DNA of 14,836 nucleotides from Pseudomonadota bacterium (lineage in GTDB: Bacteria; Desulfobacterota; JADFVX01), in contig JADFVM010000230.1 of the NCBI GenBank assembly GCA_015222555.1, forward strand, positions 1-14,836, read 5' to 3'. Each line of letters begins with the position of its first letter. Position 1 is the first letter of the stretch. This document shows positions 6,906 to 14,776 of this stretch, piece after piece. The position numbers were made by a program, and so were the translations under genes. Under the pieces are notes generated by a model. The model did no database searches. It was not told where the DNA came from and saw only the letters and a program-made list of their open reading frames with translations.

Positions 6906-9428
6906 CTATAGATCAAGTCTGAAGAACTGACCGGAATCGGGTGTGACCTGGGTGGCGAACTGCTTTGGTGCAGTCCCTTCCCTGAAGCATTCAAAGAGAA
7001 CATCTTCTTCCTGCTCCGGAGGTGCAAGTAATCCCGACTTGATATCAATCCGTGTAAATGTTATTCCCTTCGGAATGGGGAAATCCTCAACAGGTTTATC
7101 TATATAAATCTCTTTCATATAGTCGACCCATATAGGGGCGGCCGCGCCTGAACCGGTTTCATATTTGCCCAGTGGCGCTTCCTGATCAAAACCAACCCAG
7201 GTGCCTGTCACAAGATCCGGAGTAAAACCCGTGAACCAGGCATCAAAAAGATCGTTGGTTGTCCCTGTTTTCCCCCCAACGGGTCTCCCCAGCTGTTTTG
7301 CCCGCCAGCCAGTTCCATGCTGAACAACGCCTTGAAGCATATTGGTCATGAGATAGGCTGTTTGAGGACTAATGGCATAACCTTCCGGCAGGTTCTGCAA
7401 AGATTCAGGCAGTGCTACAATCTTAAGCTCTTCCGCCTCATCATTTTCGATCGTCTCTTTCTCTTCCACCACCTCGTCATCAACTTTCTCTTCTTCCAGG
7501 ACTTCAGGCTTCATGTTTGCAGTTGAGAGCTCTTCCAGGATATTGCCGTCTCTGTCCACAATTTTAGTGATAAATATCGGCTCGATACGCTTGCCCCCGC
7601 CAGGAAAGATACTATAAGCGGAAGTCAACTCGAGTAGAGACAGGCCTGAAGAACCAAGGGCAATAGAAAAATCCCGATTAAGGTGACTTTTAATCCCCAT
7701 CCTTCTCGCATAATTAATGACATAATCAACGCCAAGATCCTGCATAATCTTGATGGTGACAATATTTCTTGATTTTGTCAGGGCCGTGCGAAGGGTGGTG
7801 GGACCATAAAACTTTTCTTCATAATTTTTAGGTTTCCATGTTAAGGCATCTTCATTGCCTTTATAAATTATGGGGGAATCCATGATAATACTGGCCGGTG
7901 TATAGCCCTTATCGATAGCGGCTGAATAGACAACCGGCTTAAAGGAAGAACCCGGCTGTCTTCTTGACTGAATAGCCCGGTTAAACTTACTTTTCTTAAA
8001 GTCAAAACCACCGACCATCGTTCTGACAAAGCCGTTTTTGGGATCGATTGATAGTAGGGCGCCCTGCACTAAGGGCTCCTGATAAAGGGATAAATTCAGA
8101 TACCCCTCCTCACCGATAGAGCCCTTGACCTTGACCTGGACAACATCACCTACACTAAATACATCCTTGGGGTCCCTGATTGCAACGTCAAAGAAGGCAA
8201 CCTCGGGGTCAGGCTTTCTGGCCCACATGATGTCTTTCTGGGGAACTCTTCCACGGGCTTTGTTCCCGAGCTTGATTTCGGTATATTTTTTCTGGCTGTT
8301 GACTTCGGTAACAATACCTTCATAAATTTTCCCATCTTCTATGGGATCTTTCTCCAGCTTTTTATCATAGGCTTCAAGCAGAGTGTCTAATTCTTCTTTA
8401 GCAATATTTCTGATAGGCCCCCGGTAGCCCTGTCGTTTATCCAGCGCATGCAATCCCTTTTTCAAAGCCTTTTGGGCAGCTTTTTGCTTGTCCAGATGAA
8501 GGGAAGTAAAAACAGATAATCCTTCCCTGTACAAGGTATCTGCACCATATTTAAATTCCAGATACCTCCTGATATGCTCTGTGAAATAGGGCGCTGCTTC
8601 ATAGTTCAAGTCGGAGATGGGATGAACGTCAATGACTGTATTCATAGCATCGGTAGACTCTACAACATTTATATAGCCCTCATCGACCATTCTGTTTAGG
8701 ACATAAGTCTGTCTTTCCCTTGCCAACTCCGGATTCGTGGCAGGTGAATATTTGCTTGGCGCCTGAGGAAGACCTGCGAGAATAGCCATTTCCGCCAGAT
8801 TCAGTTCATCCACGTTTTTATGAAAATAGTTCTCTGCTGCAGCCTGGACACCATAGGCCCCGTGACCGAGATATATCTGATTCAGATAGAGATAGAGGAT
8901 ATCATTCTTGGAAAGGCTGTTTTCCATCCTGTAGGCGAGGACGGCTTCTTTGAATTTCCTCTTAAAGGTTCTATCGGATGTAAGGAGTGATTTTGCTACC
9001 TGTTGAGTGATGGTGCTTCCACCCTGAACGACGCCACCTGCTTTAAGGTTTATAAGGAAGGCTCTGAAAATACTAAAAAAATCAAGTCCTTCGTGTTCAA
9101 AGAAACGGGCATCTTCTGCAGCAACAAAGGACTGGATTAGCCTGGCCGGCGCCTTAGAAATAGGAATGACCTCCCTTTTTTCAGTGGCAAATTCACCAAT
9201 CTGAATACCATCATCGGAATAAACCTTTGTAATGATTCCAGGTCTGTAGTCGGCAATGCTTCCCAGGGAAGGGAGATCCTTGGTGAGGTAATAATAAAGA
9301 CCCGCCATTGATATTGCTGAAAATAGCATGAAGAGAAAGAAGGCCTGAATTAAAATTCTCTTCATTCTCAGCCGTACGGATGATTTGTGTTTTCTTTTCT
9401 TTACGCGTATGGATTTACGGACAGACAT
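6906..9428 (-). CDS. mrcA: Class A penicillin-binding protein 1A (peptidoglycan glycosyltransferase/transpeptidase)
   Basis: This bifunctional inner-membrane enzyme polymerises lipid II and cross-links peptidoglycan in the periplasm. Numbering is from the ATG at 9428 (840 residues); a TTG lies just before it and could also be used. A basic cytoplasmic tail precedes a membrane anchor at 26-47. The GT51 domain shows EDARFFEHEG (catalytic Glu105), GGSTITQQ at 137-143 and RKFKEA with Glu161. An OB/S1-like insert spans about 369-449 (GIVTEVN...GRVPQKDIMW). The transpeptidase domain has SSFK (Ser494, Lys497), SRN (553-555) and KTG (720-722). Between SRN and KTG lies a very acidic stretch (641-668, about half Glu/Asp), not part of the catalytic core. 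The exporter gene follows by 10 bases, so the two are probably one operon, divergent from parA. The symbol is by function (mrcA/ponA). Confidence 0.95.
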   Translation of the reverse strand: MSVRKSIRVKKRKHKSSVRLRMKRILIQAFFLFMLFSAISMAGLYYYLTKDLPSLGSIADYRPGIITKVYSDDGIQIGEFATEKREVIPISKAPARLIQSFVAAEDARFFEHEGLDFFSIFRAFLINLKAGGVVQGGSTITQQVAKSLLTSDRTFKRKFKEAVLAYRMENSLSKNDILYLYLNQIYLGHGAYGVQAAAENYFHKNVDELNLAEMAILAGLPQAPSKYSPATNPELARERQTYVLNRMVDEGYINVVESTDAMNTVIDVHPISDLNYEAAPYFTEHIRRYLEFKYGADTLYREGLSVFTSLHLDKQKAAQKALKKGLHALDKRQGYRGPIRNIAKEELDTLLEAYDKKLEKDPIEDGKIYEGIVTEVNSQKKYTEIKLGNKARGRVPQKDIMWARKPDPEVAFFDVAIRDPKDVFSVGDVVQVKVKGSIGEEGYLNLSLYQEPLVQGALLSIDPKNGFVRTMVGGFDFKKSKFNRAIQSRRQPGSSFKPVVYSAAIDKGYTPASIIMDSPIIYKGNEDALTWKPKNYEEKFYGPTTLRTALTKSRNIVTIKIMQDLGVDYVINYARRMGIKSHLNRDFSIALGSSGLSLLELTSAYSIFPGGGKRIEPIFITKIVDRDGNILEELSTANMKPEVLEEEKVDDEVVEEKETIENDEAEELKIVALPESLQNLPEGYAISPQTAYLMTNMLQGVVQHGTGWRAKQLGRPVGGKTGTTNDLFDAWFTGFTPDLVTGTWVGFDQEAPLGKYETGSGAAAPIWVDYMKEIYIDKPVEDFPIPKGITFTRIDIKSGLLAPPEQEEDVLFECFREGTAPKQFATQVTPDSGQFFRLDL

Positions 9429-9632
9429 CAATTATCGGAACCCTGGCAGATTTTATATTGTAGGTGACAAATTGTTTAAACTAACAAATTATACCGTCTT
9501 TAGCAAGTGTATTTATTGATTTACAGGCTGGGGAGAAAACGCCCATGGCGGTTATGTGGCTATGTTTTTTCTTTTAAAAACAACCCATATATGGTATTTC
9601 TATGTATTGTTTTTACTGGAGGAGGTTACTCG
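9429..9632. promoter_or_regulatory. Divergent control region between the PBP1A and parA genes
   Basis: The 204 bases between two divergent start codons must hold both promoters. On the - strand a TATAAT at 9488-9493 is a candidate -10 box for the PBP1A gene, without a clear -35. For parA I found no convincing promoter. Two small palindromes are present: CGCC-CAT-GGCG (9540-9550) and a perfect CCATATATGG (9585-9594), the second 38 bases before the parA start. They could be operator sites or chance. I see no parS-like TGTTTCACGTGAAACA sequence here. Confidence 0.45.
9618..9625 (+). promoter_or_regulatory. Strong ribosome binding site that fixes the parA TTG start
   Basis: GGAGGAGG lies 7 bases before the in-frame TTG at 9633. 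This is the best Shine-Dalgarno in the window and argues that the frame upstream of it (open from 9507) is not translated. The first residues after the TTG also match where ParA proteins usually begin. Confidence 0.8.
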
Positions 9633-10397
9633 TTGGGGAAAAGAATCGCTGTTGCTAATCAGAAAGGTGGGGTGGGGAAAACGACAACAGCCGTTAACCT
9701 TGCGGCATCATTGGCCGTTGCTGAAAAGAAGACCTTGCTTATAGACCTGGATCCGCAGGGAAACGCCGGCAGTGGCATAGGTGTAGATAAGGACGGCCTT
9801 ACCAGGACGCTCTATAATGTCATCATTGATGAGATCGACATTAAGGAGATTATTCTGGGGACGGAGCTTGAGTACCTGCATATTGCGCCCTCCAATTCAG
9901 ATCTTACGGGTGCAGAGATCGAACTTGTGGGAACCATTGCAAGGGAAAGTCGCCTGAAGACCGCTCTGGCAGATATTTCAGCGGATTATGACTATATCAT
10001 TATCGATTCTCCCCCATCGCTTGGCCTGTTAACGGTAAACTCCCTCACTGCAAGCGATTCCGTCCTTATCCCTCTACAGTGTGAGTTCTATGCCATGGAA
10101 GGACTGGCCCAACTGATGCGAACAATCGATCTTATCAAGCAACACCTAAATCCCGACCTCACTATTGAAGGGATACTTCTTACCATGTTTGACATGAGAA
10201 ATAACATTTCTCATCAAGTGGCCGAAGATGTGAGAGAATATTTTGATAAACAGGTTTTTTCTTCTGTCATACCAAGAAATGTTAAACTTAGCGAGAGTCC
10301 GAGTTTCGGTAAGCCTGTCTTGCTATACGACATTGGATGCACGGGTTCTGTAAGTTATCTCAATTTAGCCAAAGAGATAATGTGCGGGAGAAATTAG
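9633..10397 (+). CDS. parA: Chromosome-partitioning ATPase ParA (Soj)
   Basis: A 254-residue Walker-type ATPase that binds DNA in its ATP form and moves ParB-parS complexes to segregate chromosome origins. The protein opens with GKRIAVANQKGGVGKTTTAV: the deviant Walker A is KGGVGKTT (11-18), with signature Lys11. Walker A' is LLIDLDPQGNA (35-45) and Walker B is YIIIDSPPSLG (121-131, Asp125). The C-terminal part has VIPRNVKLSESPSFGKPVLLYD (shortened: PRNxxLSESPSFGKP), typical of chromosomal ParA/Soj. The TTG start was chosen over the longer frame because of GGAGGAGG at 9618-9625 and because the family lacks the 42 extra residues. parB begins 5 bases after the stop. Length and lack of an N-terminal HTH fit the small chromosomal type. 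Confidence 0.95.
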   Translation: MGKRIAVANQKGGVGKTTTAVNLAASLAVAEKKTLLIDLDPQGNAGSGIGVDKDGLTRTLYNVIIDEIDIKEIILGTELEYLHIAPSNSDLTGAEIELVGTIARESRLKTALADISADYDYIIIDSPPSLGLLTVNSLTASDSVLIPLQCEFYAMEGLAQLMRTIDLIKQHLNPDLTIEGILLTMFDMRNNISHQVAEDVREYFDKQVFSSVIPRNVKLSESPSFGKPVLLYDIGCTGSVSYLNLAKEIMCGRN

Positions 10398-10402
10398 TTA
10401 TT

Positions 10403-11263
10403 ATGGAAAAAAAGAGAAAGGTGCTGGGAAGGGGGCTGGGTGCACTTCTGCCGAGCCTTGACAATGGCAACACTGTATCGGGAAGCAGAACCTACTTTCT
10501 GTGTCCCATTGAAGAGATTCAGCCCAACCAGTATCAACCGAGAAAGACATTCGATGATTCAAAACTGGAAGAACTTGTATTATCCATAAAGGAAAGCGGA
10601 GTCATCCAGCCGCTAATCGTACGGAAAAATCAAAAAGACGGTTATGAGCTAATCGCCGGTGAACGGCGCTGGCGGGCTTCGCAAAAGGCGGGGCTGAAAG
10701 AAGTCCCTGTTGTAATAAAAGACGCTTCTGATCAGGAAAGCCTGGAAATTGCCATTGTTGAAAATATTCAAAGAGCTGACCTTAACCCAATTGAAGAGGC
10801 AGAGGGCTACAAACGGTTAATAGAGGAGTTCTCTTATACTCAGGAAATACTGGCTTCACGGGTCGGCAAGGACAGGGCAACTATTAGTAATCACCTGAGG
10901 GTCTTAAAATTGCCTCTTGAGGTAAAGAGGGAAATCGTGGCAGGCAATATCACCTTGGGACATGCAAAAGCTCTTTTGTCCCTTGAAAAAAAGGGAGACC
11001 TGTTGGATGTTCAAAAAGACATTATTAAGAAGGGGCTCTCTGTAAGAGAGACCGAAGCCCTTGTAAAAAGGATTAAGAGGGGTGACCTTCCAAGAAAAAC
11101 GGAAATAAGGAAAGGTCCTGATATCTTAAGATTTGAAGAAAAGCTCATGTCTCTATTGGGAACAAAGGTACGGATCATACAAAAGGGGAAAAGAGGAAAG
11201 ATCGAAATAGATTATTATTCACCAGATGAATTGGAGCGGCTTGCTCAAGAAATCGGCTTATGA
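10403..11263 (+). CDS. parB: Chromosome-partitioning protein ParB (Spo0J)
   Basis: A 286-residue parS-binding CTPase clamp that loads around the origin and stimulates ParA. The start is the ATG at 10403, with GGGAG 12 bases upstream. It gives the N-terminus MEKKRKVLGRGLGALLP, the conserved basic ParA-activating tail. The CTP-binding core shows GERRWRA at 86-92 and ENIQRADLNPIEEA at 120-133. A helix-turn-helix follows at about 144-170 (TQEILASRVGKDRATISNHL) for parS recognition, and the C-terminus (about 235-286) is the dimerisation domain. All key boxes are present. No parS consensus was seen in the window, though sites commonly lie some distance away near the origin. Confidence 0.95.
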   Translation: MEKKRKVLGRGLGALLPSLDNGNTVSGSRTYFLCPIEEIQPNQYQPRKTFDDSKLEELVLSIKESGVIQPLIVRKNQKDGYELIAGERRWRASQKAGLKEVPVVIKDASDQESLEIAIVENIQRADLNPIEEAEGYKRLIEEFSYTQEILASRVGKDRATISNHLRVLKLPLEVKREIVAGNITLGHAKALLSLEKKGDLLDVQKDIIKKGLSVRETEALVKRIKRGDLPRKTEIRKGPDILRFEEKLMSLLGTKVRIIQKGKRGKIEIDYYSPDELERLAQEIGL

Positions 11264-11297
11264 TTGAAATTGGCATATATAGGGGAGGAAGATATCC

Positions 11298-11714
11298 ATG
11301 TTAAAAAAGGCGAAAGAAGCCAGTAACGGAAGGAATGATGAAATTAATGCTTTTTTAGGGAAGGGGACAGATTTTAACGGCAAGCTGGCCTTTGAAGGGA
11401 CGGTGAGACTGGACGGAAAATTTTCCGGAGAGATATTCAGTCCCGGTATATTAATTATTGGCGAAAGCGCTGTCATCAATGCCGATGTAAGTGTTAATAC
11501 ACTCATTTTAAGCGGTGAACTCACAGGAAATATCGAGGCAAAGACAAGAGTCGAAATTCATGCACCGGGCAAGGTGTATGGCAATATAATAACCCCTGTA
11601 CTTGTCATTGATGAAGGTGTTTTATTTGAAGGCGGCTGTATCATGAAGACACCTGAAAAAAGCAAAGTCTCCGTTTTGGAGAGAAAAGAAGAAGAGAAGG
11701 TCACCAAGATTTGA
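11298..11714 (+). CDS. Bactofilin, polymer-forming cytoskeletal protein
   Basis: A 138-residue protein with the bactofilin (DUF583) fold, a right-handed beta-helix that polymerises into filaments without nucleotide. The opening INAFLGKGTDFNGKLAFEG (16-34) and the following VRLDGKFSGEI are hallmarks. Short glycine-spaced turns repeat through about residue 115 (IGESAVI, LSGELTGNIEA, APGKVYGNI). A charged, disordered-looking tail of 23 residues follows. GGGGAGG at 11282-11288 is a strong Shine-Dalgarno for the ATG. The gene follows parB by 34 bases in the same direction. In Myxococcus, bactofilins BacNOP scaffold the ParABC machinery, and bactofilin next to parAB recurs in deltaproteobacteria, so a role in positioning Par proteins or cell-wall growth is a fair inference. 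Confidence 0.93.
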   Translation: MLKKAKEASNGRNDEINAFLGKGTDFNGKLAFEGTVRLDGKFSGEIFSPGILIIGESAVINADVSVNTLILSGELTGNIEAKTRVEIHAPGKVYGNIITPVLVIDEGVLFEGGCIMKTPEKSKVSVLERKEEEKVTKI

Positions 11715-11734
11715 CACCTTTCCAGGAAGCGGAA

Positions 11735-13309
11735 ATGGACATTTTTTCTCTGAAAAGAGAAACAAATGACATTCTCTCATCGGTAAAAAAGGGGCCTTTT
11801 TCACTTGCAATCATTGAAAAAAGTGCTAAAAAACTTGCCGATTTAGGCGATGGCGCAGTTCCCTTCGTTTTAAAATACCTTGAAAAAGAGAAGGATCCGG
11901 CGGCGATAAAAAAAGTTGCCTACCTCATCGAGCTTTTGAATGACCATGCCTACGCGGCAATGCTCCATACACTTCTTGTTAGCAGCAAGTACCAATCCAT
12001 CTCAAGAAAAGTAAAGGTGGAACTTCTGGCTACCCTCAAAAGTTATGATGAATCCTCTTTTCAGGAGTATTTCTCTCACCTCTTTGGAGGATCTGACAAA
12101 ACCTACCTCCTTTGGATTAAGCGCGTTCTGGAAGACTTTGACAGCAGAGAATATAGAACCATCTCACTGCTGGAAGAGTTTCTCGGCCATGGCAATAAAA
12201 AAATCAGTCTCATAAAAGAAATTAGATTGTTGTTTAAAGAAAAGGCGGTTCCCTTTCTGGCCATTCTGGCTGATAGCGATAATCAAGAGGTGTCTAGTGA
12301 AGCGCTGAGAGAGCTTGGCACTATTCGACATGAAAAAGCAATAAAGTCATTAAAAAGCATTTTAAACAGTTCCTGGCAAAAAGAGGTCATCCTCGGAGCC
12401 GAAAAAGCTCTCAGACGACTCTCTTTTTCGGGCATTGACGTTAATAATGTATCGCCACCATTAACCCCCCTGCCAGATCTTAGTCAAAGCAGGGCATTTA
12501 TCAGCCCCATAGACGGCATGGGCAATATTAATCTTTGTATCGCTGTGAAGAGCAAGGGAAAGCGGATGGAAACTCTTTGCCTGGTCATCAATGACGAAGT
12601 CGGTATTCTGGATGTATATGGCTCGAAAAAGATGAAAGAGATCGATTTCCAGACAATGGTAGAGGAGATTTCTGAAGAAACCGTTTTTATTGAAGGGGAA
12701 ATCGACTATGCAATAGCGCTTTTGAACCATGCACTTTACCAAAACAACTCGAGAGCGATATATCTTCCCCCGGAATTCCACTACCGGAAGGCACTTTTAA
12801 CGGGGCACTTGAATCCTGAGGCTTTCTTGCCACAATTCCAGCTTTCACAATTAAAAAAAATAAAGAAAAATAAAATCCTTCTTGGAAGAAGCGCGGAACT
12901 GCTTGACAGTGATGATTTTAGCCATTGGGTTATAACGATTCCCAGGTCCTTTGACTACGCTGAGAAGATGAACGCCTTGCAACAAGGCAGCAACAAACTG
13001 TTTGAGATGAAAGAAAAAAGATTGATTGATGATTTCTGTCAGGAGATAATATCTCCCATGAAAGCAGTTCTGAGAAGTAGGCTCTTTCTTATGGCAGACT
13101 TCTTAATGAAAACAAACCGCGGTGAAGAGTTAACTCTTTTGACCCTGGCCACAGCCCTAAACATGGGTGAAAGGTCAAAAATCAATATCACGACCATCCC
13201 CTTTCTAAGAAAACTGGCGCAGGAAAGCATAGCTCACTGCATTGAGGCTATTGAAGAAGGTTTTGATTTGAGGGATTTCAGTGAGGAATTGGACGATCTG
13301 GATGAATAA
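11735..13309 (+). CDS. HEAT-repeat protein with unrecognised C-terminal half
   Basis: This 524-residue protein has no signal peptide or membrane segment, so it is probably cytosolic. Residues about 28-232 look like HEAT/ARM-type helical repeats: LGDGAVPFVLKYLEKEKD, FKEKAVPFLAILADSD...EALRELGTIRHEKAIKSLKSIL (shown in part), with regular Leu/Ala spacing. From about 247 to the end I recognise no family; the part is mixed alpha/beta, and ends acidic (FSEELDDLDE). The ATG at 11735 has AGGAAG 5 bases upstream. A TTG at 11711 overlapping the bactofilin stop would add 8 residues. Either way the gene is tightly coupled to the bactofilin gene. HEAT repeats usually bind proteins, so an adaptor role for ParB or bactofilin is possible but unproven. 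Confidence 0.8.
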   Translation: MDIFSLKRETNDILSSVKKGPFSLAIIEKSAKKLADLGDGAVPFVLKYLEKEKDPAAIKKVAYLIELLNDHAYAAMLHTLLVSSKYQSISRKVKVELLATLKSYDESSFQEYFSHLFGGSDKTYLLWIKRVLEDFDSREYRTISLLEEFLGHGNKKISLIKEIRLLFKEKAVPFLAILADSDNQEVSSEALRELGTIRHEKAIKSLKSILNSSWQKEVILGAEKALRRLSFSGIDVNNVSPPLTPLPDLSQSRAFISPIDGMGNINLCIAVKSKGKRMETLCLVINDEVGILDVYGSKKMKEIDFQTMVEEISEETVFIEGEIDYAIALLNHALYQNNSRAIYLPPEFHYRKALLTGHLNPEAFLPQFQLSQLKKIKKNKILLGRSAELLDSDDFSHWVITIPRSFDYAEKMNALQQGSNKLFEMKEKRLIDDFCQEIISPMKAVLRSRLFLMADFLMKTNRGEELTLLTLATALNMGERSKINITTIPFLRKLAQESIAHCIEAIEEGFDLRDFSEELDDLDE

Positions 13310-13341
13310 CTTCATCTCAGCCTGATTATACAGGAGAAAAA

Positions 13342-14382
13342 ATGTTTGGATTAGCAGATTCGAATGACAATGAAATTAATTCCGGGAAGGAGTTCAACAC
13401 CGTGACCAACCTTTCGGTCCTGGAAAAAACCGTCATTAATGGGGGGGCCATCTCAGAGAAAGAGGCCCTTGCCCTGATACATCTTGAAGGTGATGCAATT
13501 TATGAACTCCTCTCTTCGGCAAACAGAGTGAGAACATTTTTTAAAGGGAATAAAGTTAACCTCTGTTCCATTGTTAATGCCAAATCAGGCCTTTGTTCGG
13601 AAGATTGCTCCTTCTGTGCCCAGTCCGCGCATTTTGACACAAAAGCCCCCGTTTACAGTATGATTGAACCTGAAGAGATAGTCGCGGCAGCAATGAAGGC
13701 AAAGGACGTGAAATCGCGAGAATTCAGTATTGTTACCAGTGGCAGCGCAGTTGAAGATAAGGATGAAGTGGACAAATTATGCCAGGCCCTGGAGCAGATC
13801 AGGGATGCGGGTGGTCTTGAGCGATGCGCATCTTTAGGCATCATGTCGAAGGAGTCCTTATTAAAACTTAAAGAAGCCGGTCTGCAGAGTTTCCATCATA
13901 ATCTGGAAACAGCGAGAAGCTTTTTTCCCAACATCTGCACTACCCATGATTATGAAGATGATGTCAATACCGTAAAGATGGCCAAGGAACTTGGCTTTGA
14001 AACCTGCTGCGGTGGCATCCTGGGATTGGGCGAATCTCTTGAACAAAGAGTTGAGCTGGCACTGACCCTGCGTGAACTTGATGTTGATTCTGTGCCGATC
14101 AATTTTTTAAATCCCATTAAGGGGACCGCCCTGGAAGGGAGAGAAACAGTTCCTCCCCTGGAAGCCCTAAAAACGATTGCCGTTTTTCGATTTCTTCTCC
14201 CCCATAAAGATATTATCGTATCAGGTGGTAGAGAAGTCACATTCAGAGACTTGCAACCGCTTATTTTCATGGCCGGTGCCAATGGCACATTAATAGGCAA
14301 CTACCTGACAACAAAAGGAGTAGACCCTCAAAAGGTCCTTAAAATGATTGAAGACCTTGGGCTTGAAGTGGCCGGCTATTAA
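13342..14382 (+). CDS. bioB: Biotin synthase (radical SAM), with altered auxiliary-cluster ligands
   Basis: BioB inserts sulfur into dethiobiotin, the last step of biotin synthesis. The 346-residue length equals that of E. coli BioB. The SAM-cluster motif is GLCSEDCSFCAQSA (Cys85, Cys89, Cys92). HHNLET (185-190), GGILGLGES (224-232), VPINFLNPIKGT (251-262) and SGGRE (294-298) are all BioB landmarks. Of the four classical [2Fe-2S] ligands, Cys162 (ERCASLG), Cys222 (ETCCGG) and Arg297 are kept, but the position of E. coli Cys97 is Ser129 (REFSIVTSG). Extra cysteines sit at 199 (NICTTHDYED) and 223. This fits the alternative BioB class reported from anaerobes with a different auxiliary cluster. 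AGGAG lies 6 bases before the ATG. The gene follows the HEAT gene by 32 bases; no other bio gene is near. Confidence 0.93.
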   Translation: MFGLADSNDNEINSGKEFNTVTNLSVLEKTVINGGAISEKEALALIHLEGDAIYELLSSANRVRTFFKGNKVNLCSIVNAKSGLCSEDCSFCAQSAHFDTKAPVYSMIEPEEIVAAAMKAKDVKSREFSIVTSGSAVEDKDEVDKLCQALEQIRDAGGLERCASLGIMSKESLLKLKEAGLQSFHHNLETARSFFPNICTTHDYEDDVNTVKMAKELGFETCCGGILGLGESLEQRVELALTLRELDVDSVPINFLNPIKGTALEGRETVPPLEALKTIAVFRFLLPHKDIIVSGGREVTFRDLQPLIFMAGANGTLIGNYLTTKGVDPQKVLKMIEDLGLEVAGY

Positions 14383-14466
14383 CTCTATTTCAGCACCCTC
14401 CGACTAAGACTGGCATTGCATCTGTTTTGCAACACTCCTTACCATTGAGCATTTTCCTTTCCATCC

Positions 14467-14769
14467 ATAGCAAAAAAAGCAGGCTATATTCTTCTTCTCA
14501 ACAATGATACTGTTGTGGCGCCCGACTTCTTGAACCACTTGGTGCAAACGTCAAATCATAGTTCGGATGCTGGAATAATTGGCGAAAAGATTTTTCAGAG
14601 TAAGCGCAATAAGGTCTGGTTTCTCGGAGGTAAGCTGAGCTGGTTAACGGGAGGTGGATACCATCCGGGAAAAGGCAAGCTGGATTCAGGCAAAAAGCAA
14701 GTTCCATTTGACGTAGATTTTATTACAGGCTGCCTCATGCAAAAATGCAGTTGGATTTTGAATCCCTAG
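14467..14769 (+). pseudogene. Fragment of a family 2 glycosyltransferase, both ends missing
   Basis: The frame from about 14467 reads KKAGYILLLNNDTVVAPDFL (from 14473), then IIGEKIF, WFLGGKLSW and VDFITGCLM before a TAG at 14767. This is the middle of a GT2 (rhamnosyltransferase-like) enzyme: LLLNNDT carries the Asp of the metal-binding motif, and (D)FITGCxM lies well before the usual C-terminus. The N-terminal nucleotide-sugar part is absent: upstream of 14449 there is an in-frame TGA, and I found no homology in other frames. After ITGCLM the family pattern stops. The first possible start, GTG at 14515, would leave out NNDT. About 100 of some 300 codons remain, so this is a decayed or rearranged remnant, unless the region is misassembled. 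It is followed at once by a GC-rich hairpin. Confidence 0.72.
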
Positions 14770-14776
14770 CGGGTGC

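Noticed and set aside
9507..9632. Longer N-terminus for ParA starting at 9507
   Set aside because: The 42 extra residues resemble nothing in the family, and a strong GGAGGAGG lies just before the TTG at 9633, where ParA homologues begin.
9429..9632. parS site near parAB
   Set aside because: I read the region and the par genes for a TGTTTCACGTGAAACA-like palindrome and found none.
10337..10402. Longer ParB start overlapping parA
   Set aside because: The ATG at 10403 yields the conserved ParB N-terminus (KKRKVLGRGLGALLP) and avoids a 61-base overlap.
14498..14707. 69-codon - strand frame opposite the GT2 remnant
   Set aside because: The + strand frame carries clear GT2 motifs (LLLNNDT, FITGC); the antisense frame shows nothing.
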